Under the pieces are notes generated by a model. The model saw nothing but the letters and a program-made list of their open reading frames with translations. It did no database searches and was not told the origin of the DNA. Shown here piece after piece: positions 23,375 to 31,542 of a DNA stretch of 45,822 nucleotides. Every line of letters starts with the position of its first letter. Position 1 is the first letter of the stretch. The stretch comes from UBA6814 sp040753075 (GTDB taxonomy: Bacteria > Desulfobacterota > Desulfovibrionia > Desulfovibrionales > Desulfovibrionaceae): assembly GCA_040753075.1 (NCBI GenBank), contig JBFMHA010000020.1:1-45822 (forward strand), written 5' to 3'. The translations under genes and the position numbers were made by a program.

Positions 23375-25051
23375 CTACTCCTTGCCCGCCATGTGGACCG
23401 TGACCTGGCTGAAGGGGATGCCCCAGCCGCGACGGGTGCAGGAGTCCGTGGCCAGGGCGGCCAGCAGGCGCTCGACCTGCTTGTACCTGGGCGCGGCCTC
23501 GCCCGCGAAGTCGGCCAGGATCGCCAGGTCCAGCGACGAGGCCCCGGCCTGGGCGAACTCCACCTTGAGGCTCGCGAGCTGCCTGGACAGGCCCGCGGCG
23601 GCCAGCCCCTCCTGGAGGTCCCGCTGCAGGGTTTCGGGAATGGCCTGCGTGGCCTCGGCCTGGTGCGCGTAGTCCACGCCGATGACGGCGTGCACCCGGA
23701 ATCCTGTGGACAGGTTGGCCGGGCAGGCGGCCAGGAAGTCCAGGGTGGGCCAGGTGACGCGCGCGCCGCCCAGCAGGGTCAGGACCACGCTCTGGGGCGT
23801 CTGCGCCGTCACCCGGCCGAAGGTCCCTTCCGACAGCAGCACCCAGTCGCCCTGCCGGCAGGGGAAGAAGGGCTCGCCCTCTCCCGAGGGCCGGGAGGCG
23901 CGGTCCATGAGGTCGCGGTAGGGAAGGTGCAGTTCGCCGCCGGTGAGCTCCGGGTTCACCAGCCGGGAGGTGAAGCCCAGGGAGCGCACCTCGTAGGGCA
24001 GGCCGTCCACCACCAGACGCTCTCCCTCGCGCACCGCGCCCAGGTTCATGAGCAGGCGGAACTGGCCGAAGAAGCTGGGCAGGGCGTTGCGCGCGGCCCA
24101 GGCCAGGCCCAGGAGCAGGAGCGCGGCCACGGACAGGAGCAGCCAGTCCCCGGCCAGGTAGAGCGTGAACAGGGCGGCCAGCACCGCCAGCGCGTGGGAC
24201 AGGACCTCCAGGGCCAGGTCCGCGAAGCGGGCCAGGGAGCGGGTCCCGGCCTTGCTCCGGAAGAAGCCGCTGGTGCGGCGCAGGCGGCGGTGCAGGAGCC
24301 GCATCCCGGTCAGCGTCGCCAGGAAGGCCAGGCCGGCCAGGAACAGGTTCTTGCCCCGGGTGGCGAAGAACCGCCGGCCAGCGTCGGACACTGAGTCCCA
24401 CAGGGGCCTCTCCTCCCGGGCCAGCTCGGCGAACTGGAACCGGGCCGCGGACAGCCGGCCCTCCAACTCCCGGGCCCGCGCCTCCCATTCCCGGGCCAGG
24501 GCCTCCAGCTCCCGGCGGAGGGGACCCTCGGCGGCCCCGGCCAGGCCGGCCACGTTGGCCGCGGCCTGGGCGGCCAGGGCCAGGCGCTCCTCCAGGGCGG
24601 CCTGCTCGGTGCGCAGGCGATCCATCTCCCGGGGCCGGGCGGTGAGGGACTTGAGCTCCCGCACCAGGGGGGCCAGGATCTCCCGCACCTCCGCCGCCAG
24701 ATCGAAGGCCTGGGCGGGCCGGGGGGCGAAGACCTCCAGGTCAACGCCCGCGGCGATCTGGGCGAAGGTGCGCTCCACCGCGGCCAGGCGGGAGGCCAGG
24801 GCCTCCCGGTCCGTTTTGAGCGAGGCGCGCTGGGTGTCGGTGCGGGCCAGGCCCAGGGCCTTTTCCGCGGCGGCCAGCTGCTCGTGCAGCAGGCGGCGCG
24901 ACTCTGCGGCCGCGGCCAGGGTGGCCAGGGTGGCGTTGGCGTCGGCGGCCGGGGCCTCCTGGGCCGGGGCGGCGCAGGGCGGGAGCAGAACCCCCAGCAG
25001 GACTCCCAGCAGGGAGAGGACCAGGGCGAACCGCGCGGCGCGCGACTTCAT
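23375..25051 (-). CDS. MscS-family mechanosensitive channel with periplasmic coiled coil
   Basis: This 558-aa protein starts with a signal peptide (MKSRAARFALVLSLLG) that ends near PAQEA. Residues about 30-220 are a long Ala/Glu/Arg-rich coiled coil, presumably periplasmic as in MscK/MscM-like channels. Four to five membrane segments follow, then a cytoplasmic beta domain with GERLVVDGLPYEVRSLGFTSR, where MscS proteins have their conserved pore-domain loop. The C-terminal alpha/beta region ends VTVHMAGKE. Start chosen at the Met before the signal peptide; the much longer open frame upstream is a GC-rich artefact. It follows the YihY gene by 47 bp. Confidence 0.82.
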   Translation of the reverse strand: MKSRAARFALVLSLLGVLLGVLLPPCAAPAQEAPAADANATLATLAAAAESRRLLHEQLAAAEKALGLARTDTQRASLKTDREALASRLAAVERTFAQIAAGVDLEVFAPRPAQAFDLAAEVREILAPLVRELKSLTARPREMDRLRTEQAALEERLALAAQAAANVAGLAGAAEGPLRRELEALAREWEARARELEGRLSAARFQFAELAREERPLWDSVSDAGRRFFATRGKNLFLAGLAFLATLTGMRLLHRRLRRTSGFFRSKAGTRSLARFADLALEVLSHALAVLAALFTLYLAGDWLLLSVAALLLLGLAWAARNALPSFFGQFRLLMNLGAVREGERLVVDGLPYEVRSLGFTSRLVNPELTGGELHLPYRDLMDRASRPSGEGEPFFPCRQGDWVLLSEGTFGRVTAQTPQSVVLTLLGGARVTWPTLDFLAACPANLSTGFRVHAVIGVDYAHQAEATQAIPETLQRDLQEGLAAAGLSRQLASLKVEFAQAGASSLDLAILADFAGEAAPRYKQVERLLAALATDSCTRRGWGIPFSQVTVHMAGKE

Positions 25052-25098
25052 GCGCTCCCCTTGCCGCGACGCCCCGGCGGTCCTGGCCGGACGCGACC

Positions 25099-26439
25099 TC
25101 ACGGCTTGCCCTCCCCGCCCGTCGGGGCGTCCGGCGCGCCGGCCTCGGCCTCGGCCTGCTCCTGCCGGCGGGCGAACTCGGCCATGTCCAGGTTGGCCAG
25201 ACCGCCCGCGGCGTCGGCGCGCAGGCCCTCGAACAGTTCGCCCACGAACCCGAAGCGGCCGTGGATGTCCAGGGTCTCGGCCGACTCCTTGAACCGGGAC
25301 AGGGCGGAGAGCACGTCCAGCAGGCGCACCGCCTGGGGCGGCCGGGCCAGGGTGAAGGCCTCTGCGCCCGGGGCGTCCAGCTTGGCCGCGACGCCCGCGG
25401 CCGCCAGCATGTAGAGCACCTCGTTGACCAGCTTCACCGGCGCGCCCAGGCGCTGGGCCAGCTCGTCGTTGGACAGGGCCGGCCCGCCCGCGACGAAGCT
25501 GCGGGTCATGAGCCCCAGGGCCAGGGCCGCCAGCTTGTGCCGGTCCTCGAAGCTGTAGGCCGCGGCCCGCGCCTCCTGGGCGAAGGTCTCCCGGTGCTGC
25601 GCCGAGAAGCTCACCTCGGCCCCGAAAAGGATGATGGCCCAGGACAGGTACATCCATACCAGGAACAGCGGCACCTGGGCCAGGGAGCCGTAGATGGCGT
25701 TGTAGTTCACGGCGAAGAAGGTCTGGTAGCGGATGAGCGCGGCCAGGGAGAGCTGCCACAGGAGCCCGGCCGCCACCGCCCCGGCCAGGGCCGCGCCGGG
25801 CCGCACCTTGGTGTTGGGGATGAAGGCGTAGATGAAGAACAGGCCGGTCAGGGTGGCCAGCCAGGGCAGGGCCTTGAGCAGGGAGATGTAGAGGGCGGAG
25901 ACCAGCTCCACCTCGCGCACCGTCTGCATGACCGCGCTGCTCTGCAGGGTGGCGGTGAGGCTCACGGCCACGATGAACAGGAGCGGGCAGGCCAGGATCA
26001 CCGCCATGAAGTCCGAGAGCCGCCGCCAGGCGCCGCGGCCGGCCTTGACCCCCCAGATGGTGTTGAAGGTCTTCTCGATGACCGCCAGGAGCGAGACCAC
26101 CGTGACGAAGAGGAAGAGCAGGCCCACCGCGCCCAGGGTCTTGACGCTGGTGTTGTTGATGTAGCCCACGATGGCCGACACCGCGTCCTTGTTGCCCGCG
26201 GTGAGCTGGAAGAGCAGGCCGCGGGTGAAGGCGCTGTTCTGGAACCCGAAGCCCTTGGCGATGGAGAAGGCCACGGCCAGGAAGGGCACCACCGCCAGGG
26301 TGGTGGAGAAGGCCAGGGCCGCGGCCCGCACCAGGCACTGGTCCTGGGCGAACCCGGCCAGCACCAGGCGCAGCCAGGCCACGAACTCGCCGGGCCGGAA
26401 CCGGCCGGCGCGGGCCAGGAGGTCGCGGGGGTCGGGCAT
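25099..26439 (-). CDS. YihY/BrkB-family inner membrane protein
   Basis: This 446-aa protein has six membrane segments typical of the YihY/virulence factor BrkB family. The family start RAAALAFSTTLAVVPFLAVAF is at about residues 37-57, and later segments include VPLFLVWMYLSWAIILFGAEVSF split across two lines of helix. The C-terminal 150 residues are cytoplasmic with a winged-helix-like stretch LSNDELAQRLGAPVKLV. The old annotation as ribonuclease BN is not supported for this family. It appears to lead an operon with the MscS-like and Cys-rich genes. Confidence 0.88.
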   Translation of the reverse strand: MPDPRDLLARAGRFRPGEFVAWLRLVLAGFAQDQCLVRAAALAFSTTLAVVPFLAVAFSIAKGFGFQNSAFTRGLLFQLTAGNKDAVSAIVGYINNTSVKTLGAVGLLFLFVTVVSLLAVIEKTFNTIWGVKAGRGAWRRLSDFMAVILACPLLFIVAVSLTATLQSSAVMQTVREVELVSALYISLLKALPWLATLTGLFFIYAFIPNTKVRPGAALAGAVAAGLLWQLSLAALIRYQTFFAVNYNAIYGSLAQVPLFLVWMYLSWAIILFGAEVSFSAQHRETFAQEARAAAYSFEDRHKLAALALGLMTRSFVAGGPALSNDELAQRLGAPVKLVNEVLYMLAAAGVAAKLDAPGAEAFTLARPPQAVRLLDVLSALSRFKESAETLDIHGRFGFVGELFEGLRADAAGGLANLDMAEFARRQEQAEAEAGAPDAPTGGEGKP

Positions 26440-26965
26440 GGCCTAGTCCTTGGCCTGCGAAGCGCCGCCGGGCCGGGCGGGGCCGTGGTCCGGCCGGGAG
26501 CCGGCGGCGGCCCGGCGGGAAGAGTTGTCGCCGGCAAGCCGGCGGGGGGGCAGGGAGGCATGCCCCCCGGTCCCCGCCGTTCCGCCCCGGGGCCGGGCCG
26601 GCAGCTTGCCCGGGATGCGGCGGCCGGGGCGGGAGCCTGTTGACGCAACGAGCGTGGACCACGCCTCGCGCCGCAGCGGGGCGGCATCCGGGATGCGGCC
26701 GGAGCGAGGTCCGGCCGGGCGGGCTTTTCCGGAAGCGGCGCTCGCGCCAAGCCTGGCATGGGCCGGCCGGCATGAAAGGGCGGCATCCGGGAGGCGGCCG
26801 GAGCGAGGCCCGGCCGGGCCGCTGCTGGATCGCCCGCGCCCGGCGCGCCGGGACCGAACCCCATCCGGGGATGTTCCCTGAAACCCGCCCCGGCCGCCGC
26901 AGCGCGGCCGGGGCGCAGGCTCCGCCCCGGGGCGGAGCGGCGCGGGCGGCGGGCGGCGGCGCATA
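26440..26965. other. GC-rich intergenic region with diverged repeats
   Basis: This 526-bp gap lies between two leftward genes (YihY and HD protein). It is extremely GC-rich, open in several frames by composition alone, and full of short inverted words such as GCCGGCAAGCCGGC. It contains a 42-bp direct repeat listed separately. No reading frame has a Shine-Dalgarno and recognisable protein. I see no clear RNA gene. Confidence 0.55.
26679..26819 (+). repeat. 42-bp direct repeat, two copies
   Basis: Copies at 26679-26720 and 26778-26819 differ at only two positions. Each begins GGGCGGCATCCGGGA and ends CCGGCCGGGC. A degenerate third relative may lie near 26606-26626. There is no array regularity, so it is not CRISPR. 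It may be a dispersed intergenic element of this genome. Confidence 0.65.
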
Positions 26966-27520
26966 TCAGACTATCCCGGTCTCGGCCGCGATGGGGGCCA
27001 TGGCCGCGATGGACAGGGCGAGGAAATCGTCCAGGGACAGGCCCAGCCTCTCGCACTCCTTGATGCGCTCCCGGTCCACCGCCGCGGCGAAGGACTTGTC
27101 CTTCATCTTCTTCTTGAGGCTCTTGGGCTCCATGCCCTCCATGCGGGTGGGCCGCACCAGGGCCGCGGCCATGACCAGGCCGGTGACGCTCTCGGCCGCG
27201 CGCAGGGCGAAGTCGAAGTCCCCGGCCGCGGCCACCCCGGTGCACTCCTCGTTGTGGGCCGCGATGGCGTACAGGGCCTCCTCGGGCAGCCTTCCGGCCA
27301 GCTCCTCCCGGGCCGCCAGGCCGTGCCGCTCCGGAGTGTGCCGGGTGAAGGGGAAGTCCAGGTCGTGCAGCAGCCCGGCCAGGCCCCAGAGCTCCGGGTC
27401 GCGGCCCAGGCGTCCGGCCAGGGCGCGCATGACGGCCTCGGACTGGACCGCGTGGTTCAGCATGTGGGTTTCAGGATTCTTGGACCTCACCAGGGTCAGG
27501 GCTTCGTCTCGCGTGAGCAT
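26966..27520 (-). CDS. HD-domain phosphohydrolase-like protein
   Basis: This 184-aa protein carries the HD fold: H26 in HAVQSEAVM (metal ligand region), the HD pair in GLLHDLDFPFTRHTPERHG, and a later His in AIAAHNEEC. Such metal-dependent enzymes hydrolyse phosphates, often nucleotides. Relatives annotated only as HDIG/HD proteins are common. A Shine-Dalgarno AAGGAG lies upstream of the ATG. It is leftward and divergent from the peptidoglycan hydrolase gene across 125 bp. Confidence 0.85.
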   Translation of the reverse strand: MLTRDEALTLVRSKNPETHMLNHAVQSEAVMRALAGRLGRDPELWGLAGLLHDLDFPFTRHTPERHGLAAREELAGRLPEEALYAIAAHNEECTGVAAAGDFDFALRAAESVTGLVMAAALVRPTRMEGMEPKSLKKKMKDKSFAAAVDRERIKECERLGLSLDDFLALSIAAMAPIAAETGIV

Positions 27521-27645
27521 CGGTACTCCTTACGGTTTTCCGGACCATACCCGAAAGCCGGCGCACAGGGCAATGATCTGGCCGGGCACGGGACTTGCTA
27601 TCCTCCCCGCGGGATACCCCAGGACGACAAAAAACCGACGCTACC

Positions 27646-28902
27646 ATGGCAGCCATCCCGCATTTCTCCATCGAGCCCTTCAAGGCCCTGGCCCCGGCCG
27701 CGCGCTCCCTGCCCGTGGGCCCCTCCGCCATGGCCGGGGCGGCCGGATTCGCCGGCAGCCTGGGCCAGGCCCTGAACCCGAAGAACCTCGCCGCGGCCTC
27801 GGAGCTCATGCTCAACCAGAGCCTCATGGACATCCTGGGCGAGGGCGGGGCCGTGGAGGGCGGCGGGGGCGGCGACATGAACGCCCTGATGCTCACCTCG
27901 CTCCTGGGGACCCAGGCCGGGCCGGGCGCGAACCTGGCCGCGGAGCTGACGGCCCTGGCCGGGAAGTTCCCGGGCGGCGCCGAGGGCCTGATGTCGGCCC
28001 TGCGCCAGGTGGCGGAGTCCCAGGCCGTCCGGCCCGGGGCGGCCCCGGATGCCGCAGCGCTCCCCGCCGCGCCGCCCGCCGTGCCGGCGGCCCCCACCCT
28101 GCCCGCGGCCCTGGCGCCCGCGTCTCCGGCCCAGGACGAACTGGCGGACCCGGGCCTCAACCTGGCCCGCAGCGCCGGGTTCAAGGCCTACGGCCGCGCC
28201 GCCCGGCACGGGAGCCAGGGCGATGCCGGCGCGCAGCCCGCGGCGACCGCCCCGCCCGACGCGTTCTCCAGCCTGCTGGGCCGGCTCTCGGCCCGGTTCG
28301 AGTCCGGGGACGACCCCGCGGCCGTGGGCCACGACCGGGTGGGCGGCACCTCCTACGGCATCTACCAGATCTCCTCCCGGGCCGGGACCATGGACCAGTT
28401 CATCGGCTTCCTGCAGGCCCGCCGGCCGGACTGGGCCGCGGCCCTGGAGGCCGCCGGCCCGACGGACACCGGCGGGACCGCCGGGGCCATGCCCGCCACC
28501 TGGCGGGCCCTGGCCGCGCAGGACCCGGAGGGCTTCGCCAAGCTGCAGCACGAGTTCATCGGCAAGCACCACTTCCTGCCCGCGGCCGAACGCATCCGGG
28601 AGATCACCGGCCTGGACCTGGCCGGCAACCCGGCCCTGGCCGAGGTGCTCTGGAGCACCGCGGTGCAGCACGGCCCCTCGGGCGCGGCCGGGATCGTGCG
28701 CAGCGCCGCCGAGGCCGTGGGCCCGTCCGGCTCGCCGAACTTCGCCGCCAGCCTGGTGGGCGAGATCTACAAGCGCCGCGCCGGCCAGTTCGGCTCCTCG
28801 GACGCGCCAGTGCAGGAGGCGGTGCGCTCCCGCCTGGAGCAGGAGCGGGACCTGGCCCTGTCGCTGCTGCGGGTGGGCGGGATGCTCGACTCCGAAGTAT
28901 AA
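27646..28902 (+). CDS. Putative peptidoglycan hydrolase with VgrG3-like C-terminal domain
   Basis: This 418-aa protein has no signal peptide. Residues 1-190 are Ala/Gly/Pro-rich and likely flexible. The C-terminal 200 residues resemble the lysozyme-like domain first seen at the end of VgrG3: RFESGDDPAAVGHDRVGG with a likely catalytic Glu, SYGIYQISSRAGTMDQFI, and AVQHGPSGAAGIV. The ATG at 27646 was chosen; a TTG at 27595 would add 17 unlikely residues. No type VI genes adjoin it. Export may be by a non-Sec route, or it may act as an endolysin needing a holin, such as the one at 33758. Both are inference. Confidence 0.7.
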   Translation: MAAIPHFSIEPFKALAPAARSLPVGPSAMAGAAGFAGSLGQALNPKNLAAASELMLNQSLMDILGEGGAVEGGGGGDMNALMLTSLLGTQAGPGANLAAELTALAGKFPGGAEGLMSALRQVAESQAVRPGAAPDAAALPAAPPAVPAAPTLPAALAPASPAQDELADPGLNLARSAGFKAYGRAARHGSQGDAGAQPAATAPPDAFSSLLGRLSARFESGDDPAAVGHDRVGGTSYGIYQISSRAGTMDQFIGFLQARRPDWAAALEAAGPTDTGGTAGAMPATWRALAAQDPEGFAKLQHEFIGKHHFLPAAERIREITGLDLAGNPALAEVLWSTAVQHGPSGAAGIVRSAAEAVGPSGSPNFAASLVGEIYKRRAGQFGSSDAPVQEAVRSRLEQERDLALSLLRVGGMLDSEV

Positions 28903-29139
28903 GCTTCCGTAGCACCGCGCGTATTGACCATTCCCATCGATTGGCCTACCCCTGGCCCCTGCAGACCTTTTCCGGAATGAACCTGACGCAGCGCGCGTTG
29001 CGGCGGGCAGCCCCAGGGCCGCAGACGGCCGCGCGGGGCGCGGCGTTTCCGGCGGTCGGCCGGCGACGCCGCAGCGTCTCTCTCCACACAACGCCCCGCG
29101 GTGTTTGGTGGACGTGCAGCCCCGTCCGAGGAGGACGAC

Positions 29140-30240
29140 ATGACCCGATCCCAGAAAGTGGTGCTGGCGGTGCTGGCGGCGGCGGTGGCCATGGCCGCCG
29201 CGGTCGCCTTTCTTCTGCTGCGCGGCCCCGGCGAGGTCGCGGCCCCCGGGACCCCGGCCCCGGCCGAGCGGACCTACCAGAGCGACCTGCCTGCGCCCGC
29301 GCCCCTGGACAACGCCACGGCCGCGGCCCCGGACAACGCCACCGCGTCGGCCGAGCCCGCGGGGCCTCCCCCCCTGGTGGAGGACGCGGTGGTCAAGCTG
29401 GGCTTCGTGACCGACCTGGCCCAGACCCTGGCCGAGGCCTACCACCCGGCCGGAACCCGGCACAATCCCTCGGCCAAGCCCCTCATCGCCACCTCCTTCC
29501 GCAAGCTGAACATGCGCTACGGCACGGAGTTCACCGGTCTGGCCCACGAGAACCCGGATCCGGACAAGACCCGGCCGGCCCTGTTCGACTACCTCATGAA
29601 CCCCATCGTGCTGCGGGCCCTGGCCGACCTCTACGCCGAGCCCTTCATCCAGGCCCTGGCCGAGGCCGGGCGCAGCTCCGAGCGGGAGTTCGGCAGCGAG
29701 GCCAAGGGCTACGAGACCAGGCCGCTGGGCCCGGACCAGGTGGCCGAGGTGCTGCGGCTCTACGCCCGGCAGGCCCGGGACCTGGGCGCGTGCTTCCGGG
29801 TGTTCGCCGAGCGCCGCGACCTGACCACCGCCGTGGCCCGGCTGGTGGAGGCGTCCCAGCGGGTGAACACCGCCTACGCCGCCTACAAGGAGATGGAGGC
29901 CGACCGCGCCCCGCGCCAGGCCATGGACGCCCAGGGCGAGGAGATCAAGCGCTCCATCGCCGAGCGGGAGCGCCTGCGCCAGGGCCTGCTGGCCGGGGTC
30001 GCGCCCCAGGGCGGCGCGGCCAAGAGCTTCACCCTGACCGAAGGCGACGTGCTGGACGTGGCCGGCTGGGTCTACCGCCGGCTGCGGGCGAACCCGGACC
30101 GCATCAACGCCGTGGGAGCCCTGGCCCAGCTCCTGCCCGAACTGGCCGCCGGGCTGGAGGCCGCAGCCGACAACCCGCCGGTGTCCCCGGCCCCGGCCGC
30201 GGATCCGGCCCAGGTCCAGGCCCCGCCCCCGGCCGACTGA
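29140..30240 (+). CDS. Membrane-anchored protein of unknown function
   Basis: This 366-aa protein starts at MTRSQKV after the Shine-Dalgarno GAGGAGG. Residues 5-27 form a single N-terminal membrane anchor (VVLAVLAAAVAMAAAVAFLLL). A Pro/Ala linker with a repeated DNATA word follows, then a helical domain from about 90 to 345 with no recognised family. A Pro-rich tail ends the protein. Upstream, TTGACC at about 28923 might serve as a -35. The gene is followed by a strong terminator, so it is transcribed as a unit, possibly with the hydrolase 237 bp upstream. Confidence 0.75.
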   Translation: MTRSQKVVLAVLAAAVAMAAAVAFLLLRGPGEVAAPGTPAPAERTYQSDLPAPAPLDNATAAAPDNATASAEPAGPPPLVEDAVVKLGFVTDLAQTLAEAYHPAGTRHNPSAKPLIATSFRKLNMRYGTEFTGLAHENPDPDKTRPALFDYLMNPIVLRALADLYAEPFIQALAEAGRSSEREFGSEAKGYETRPLGPDQVAEVLRLYARQARDLGACFRVFAERRDLTTAVARLVEASQRVNTAYAAYKEMEADRAPRQAMDAQGEEIKRSIAERERLRQGLLAGVAPQGGAAKSFTLTEGDVLDVAGWVYRRLRANPDRINAVGALAQLLPELAAGLEAAADNPPVSPAPAADPAQVQAPPPAD

Positions 30241-30270
30241 GCCGCAGCCCCCTCCGCCCTGCTGTTTCCG

Positions 30271-30303
30271 GCCTCCCGGGCGCCCCGCCCGGGAGGCTTT
30301 TTG
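30271..30303 (+). terminator. Intrinsic terminator after the membrane-anchored protein gene
   Basis: GCCTCCCGGGC pairs with GCCCGGGAGGC around a CCCC-containing loop, followed by TTTTT. It starts 31 bp after the stop codon. Confidence 0.9.
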
Positions 30304-30636
30304 ATTCATCGGACTCCATGCAGGGGTCGGCCCGCGCCCCGCGTCCCGCGCCTCCAAATGCCCAGATGATCTTTTTTGACCCGCCCGGCGCAGCCGCGGA
30401 AAGCAGGGTCCGCGCCCGGGGCCTGCGCCCCGCCTCCTGGGAAGGAAAATATCCTGGGGCGGCAGCCCGTTTCATACGACCCCGGCGCGGGGGCATGCAA
30501 CGAATCGCCTTTTATTAGGACATATACGCTGAATGATTATACAGTGAATTCTCCGTGAGGCGAACTCCCAATTCCTTTTATTCCGGGTTATAGATGGATA
30601 CAGGAAATACGGAGCCGCGTGTAAGACTGTCAAGCC
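30304..30636. other. Intergenic region upstream of the HTH-kinase gene
   Basis: The first 200 bp are GC-rich without a gene. From about 30510 the sequence becomes markedly AT-rich for this genome, with TTATAG/TATAGA hexamers at 30588-30594 that may be the -10 of the kinase gene; no good -35 is visible. The composition break fits a locally acquired or regulatory segment next to the phage-derived cluster. Confidence 0.5.
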
Positions 30637-31491
30637 ATGCAGGAACGCACCACGTACAAGAGACTTTTGGGAAAGCGGACCCGAGAGTTGCGCAAGGCCC
30701 GCGGCCTGACCCAGGCCGTCCTGGCGGAACGCCTCGGGGTCACCCAGGAATACCTGGGCAAGATCGAACGCGGCCTGGCCGCGCCGTCCTTCCCCCTGCT
30801 CGTGGACCTGGCCCGGACCCTGGAAACCGAGCCGGCCGACCTGCTCCGGACCCCGCCGCTCCCGGAGAAGCGTCCCGCGCCCGACTCCGCCGGCCTGGCC
30901 CTGCGCGAAACCCGCCACCGCATGCGCAACTGCTTCCAGTTGCTCGGCAACCTGGTGACCCTGGAGTTGGAAAGGGCCCCGAACGAGAATGTGCGCCGGG
31001 TGCTCCGCGACCTGGCCGCGCGCATCCGGTGCCTGACCCTGCTGGACAACGCCCTGGCCGGGGATGAGTCGTGGCGGCGGCTGGGCCGTGGGGAAAGGCT
31101 CCGGCAGGTCCGGGAGTCGGTCTCCAGCCTGTACCCGTCCCCCCGCGTCCTCGCCGAGCACAACGCCATGCCGGTCCTGGTCCCGCCGCACACGGTCCAG
31201 GCCTGTTCCCTGGTGCTCACCGAGTTCCTGACCAACATGTACAAGCACGCCTTTCCCGGCCGGGACTCGGGAGTCTTCCGCCTGGAGCTCTCCCGGCAAG
31301 GCGGATCGGTGCGACTGGTGCTGGCCGACGACGGGGTGGGCCTGTCCCCGGACCCGGCGGCCCACCCGACCGGGTCCATGGGCCTCAATCTCATGCGCAG
31401 CTACGTGGAGGACTCCCTGGGAGGGGCCATGCGCCTGGAGAACCGAGGCGGGACCACCCTGACCGTGGACTTCCCCCTGCCCGCAGCCTGA
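30637..31491 (+). CDS. XRE helix-turn-helix fused to HisKA_2-type histidine kinase
   Basis: This 284-aa protein joins two parts rarely seen together. Residues 8-65 are a Cro/C1-type domain (LRKARGLTQAVLAERLGVTQ, YLGKIERGLAAPS). Residues about 88-155 are a dimerisation domain with the H-box ETRHRMRNCFQLLGNL typical of HisKA_2/HWE kinases. Residues about 185-282 are the ATPase domain with N-box LTEFLTNMYKHAF, G1 ADDGVGL and G2 TGSMGLNLM. There is no sensor domain, no receiver and no adjacent response regulator. It could autophosphorylate and bind DNA directly. It is convergent with the terminase gene 51 bp away, so it may regulate that cluster; this is inference. Confidence 0.88.
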   Translation: MQERTTYKRLLGKRTRELRKARGLTQAVLAERLGVTQEYLGKIERGLAAPSFPLLVDLARTLETEPADLLRTPPLPEKRPAPDSAGLALRETRHRMRNCFQLLGNLVTLELERAPNENVRRVLRDLAARIRCLTLLDNALAGDESWRRLGRGERLRQVRESVSSLYPSPRVLAEHNAMPVLVPPHTVQACSLVLTEFLTNMYKHAFPGRDSGVFRLELSRQGGSVRLVLADDGVGLSPDPAAHPTGSMGLNLMRSYVEDSLGGAMRLENRGGTTLTVDFPLPAA

Positions 31492-31542
31492 GCCTCCCGC
31501 GGCAACCGCCCGCGCCCCCCGTCTCCGCCGCCGTTCTCCGCC

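Noticed and set aside
21600..24488. Upstream continuation of the ahcY reading frame, open for almost 1 kb-aa in total
   Set aside because: A GGAGG ribosome site and family start fix ahcY at 21599; the rest is antisense or overlapping GC-rich shadow of sahR, tatA and the MscS-like gene.
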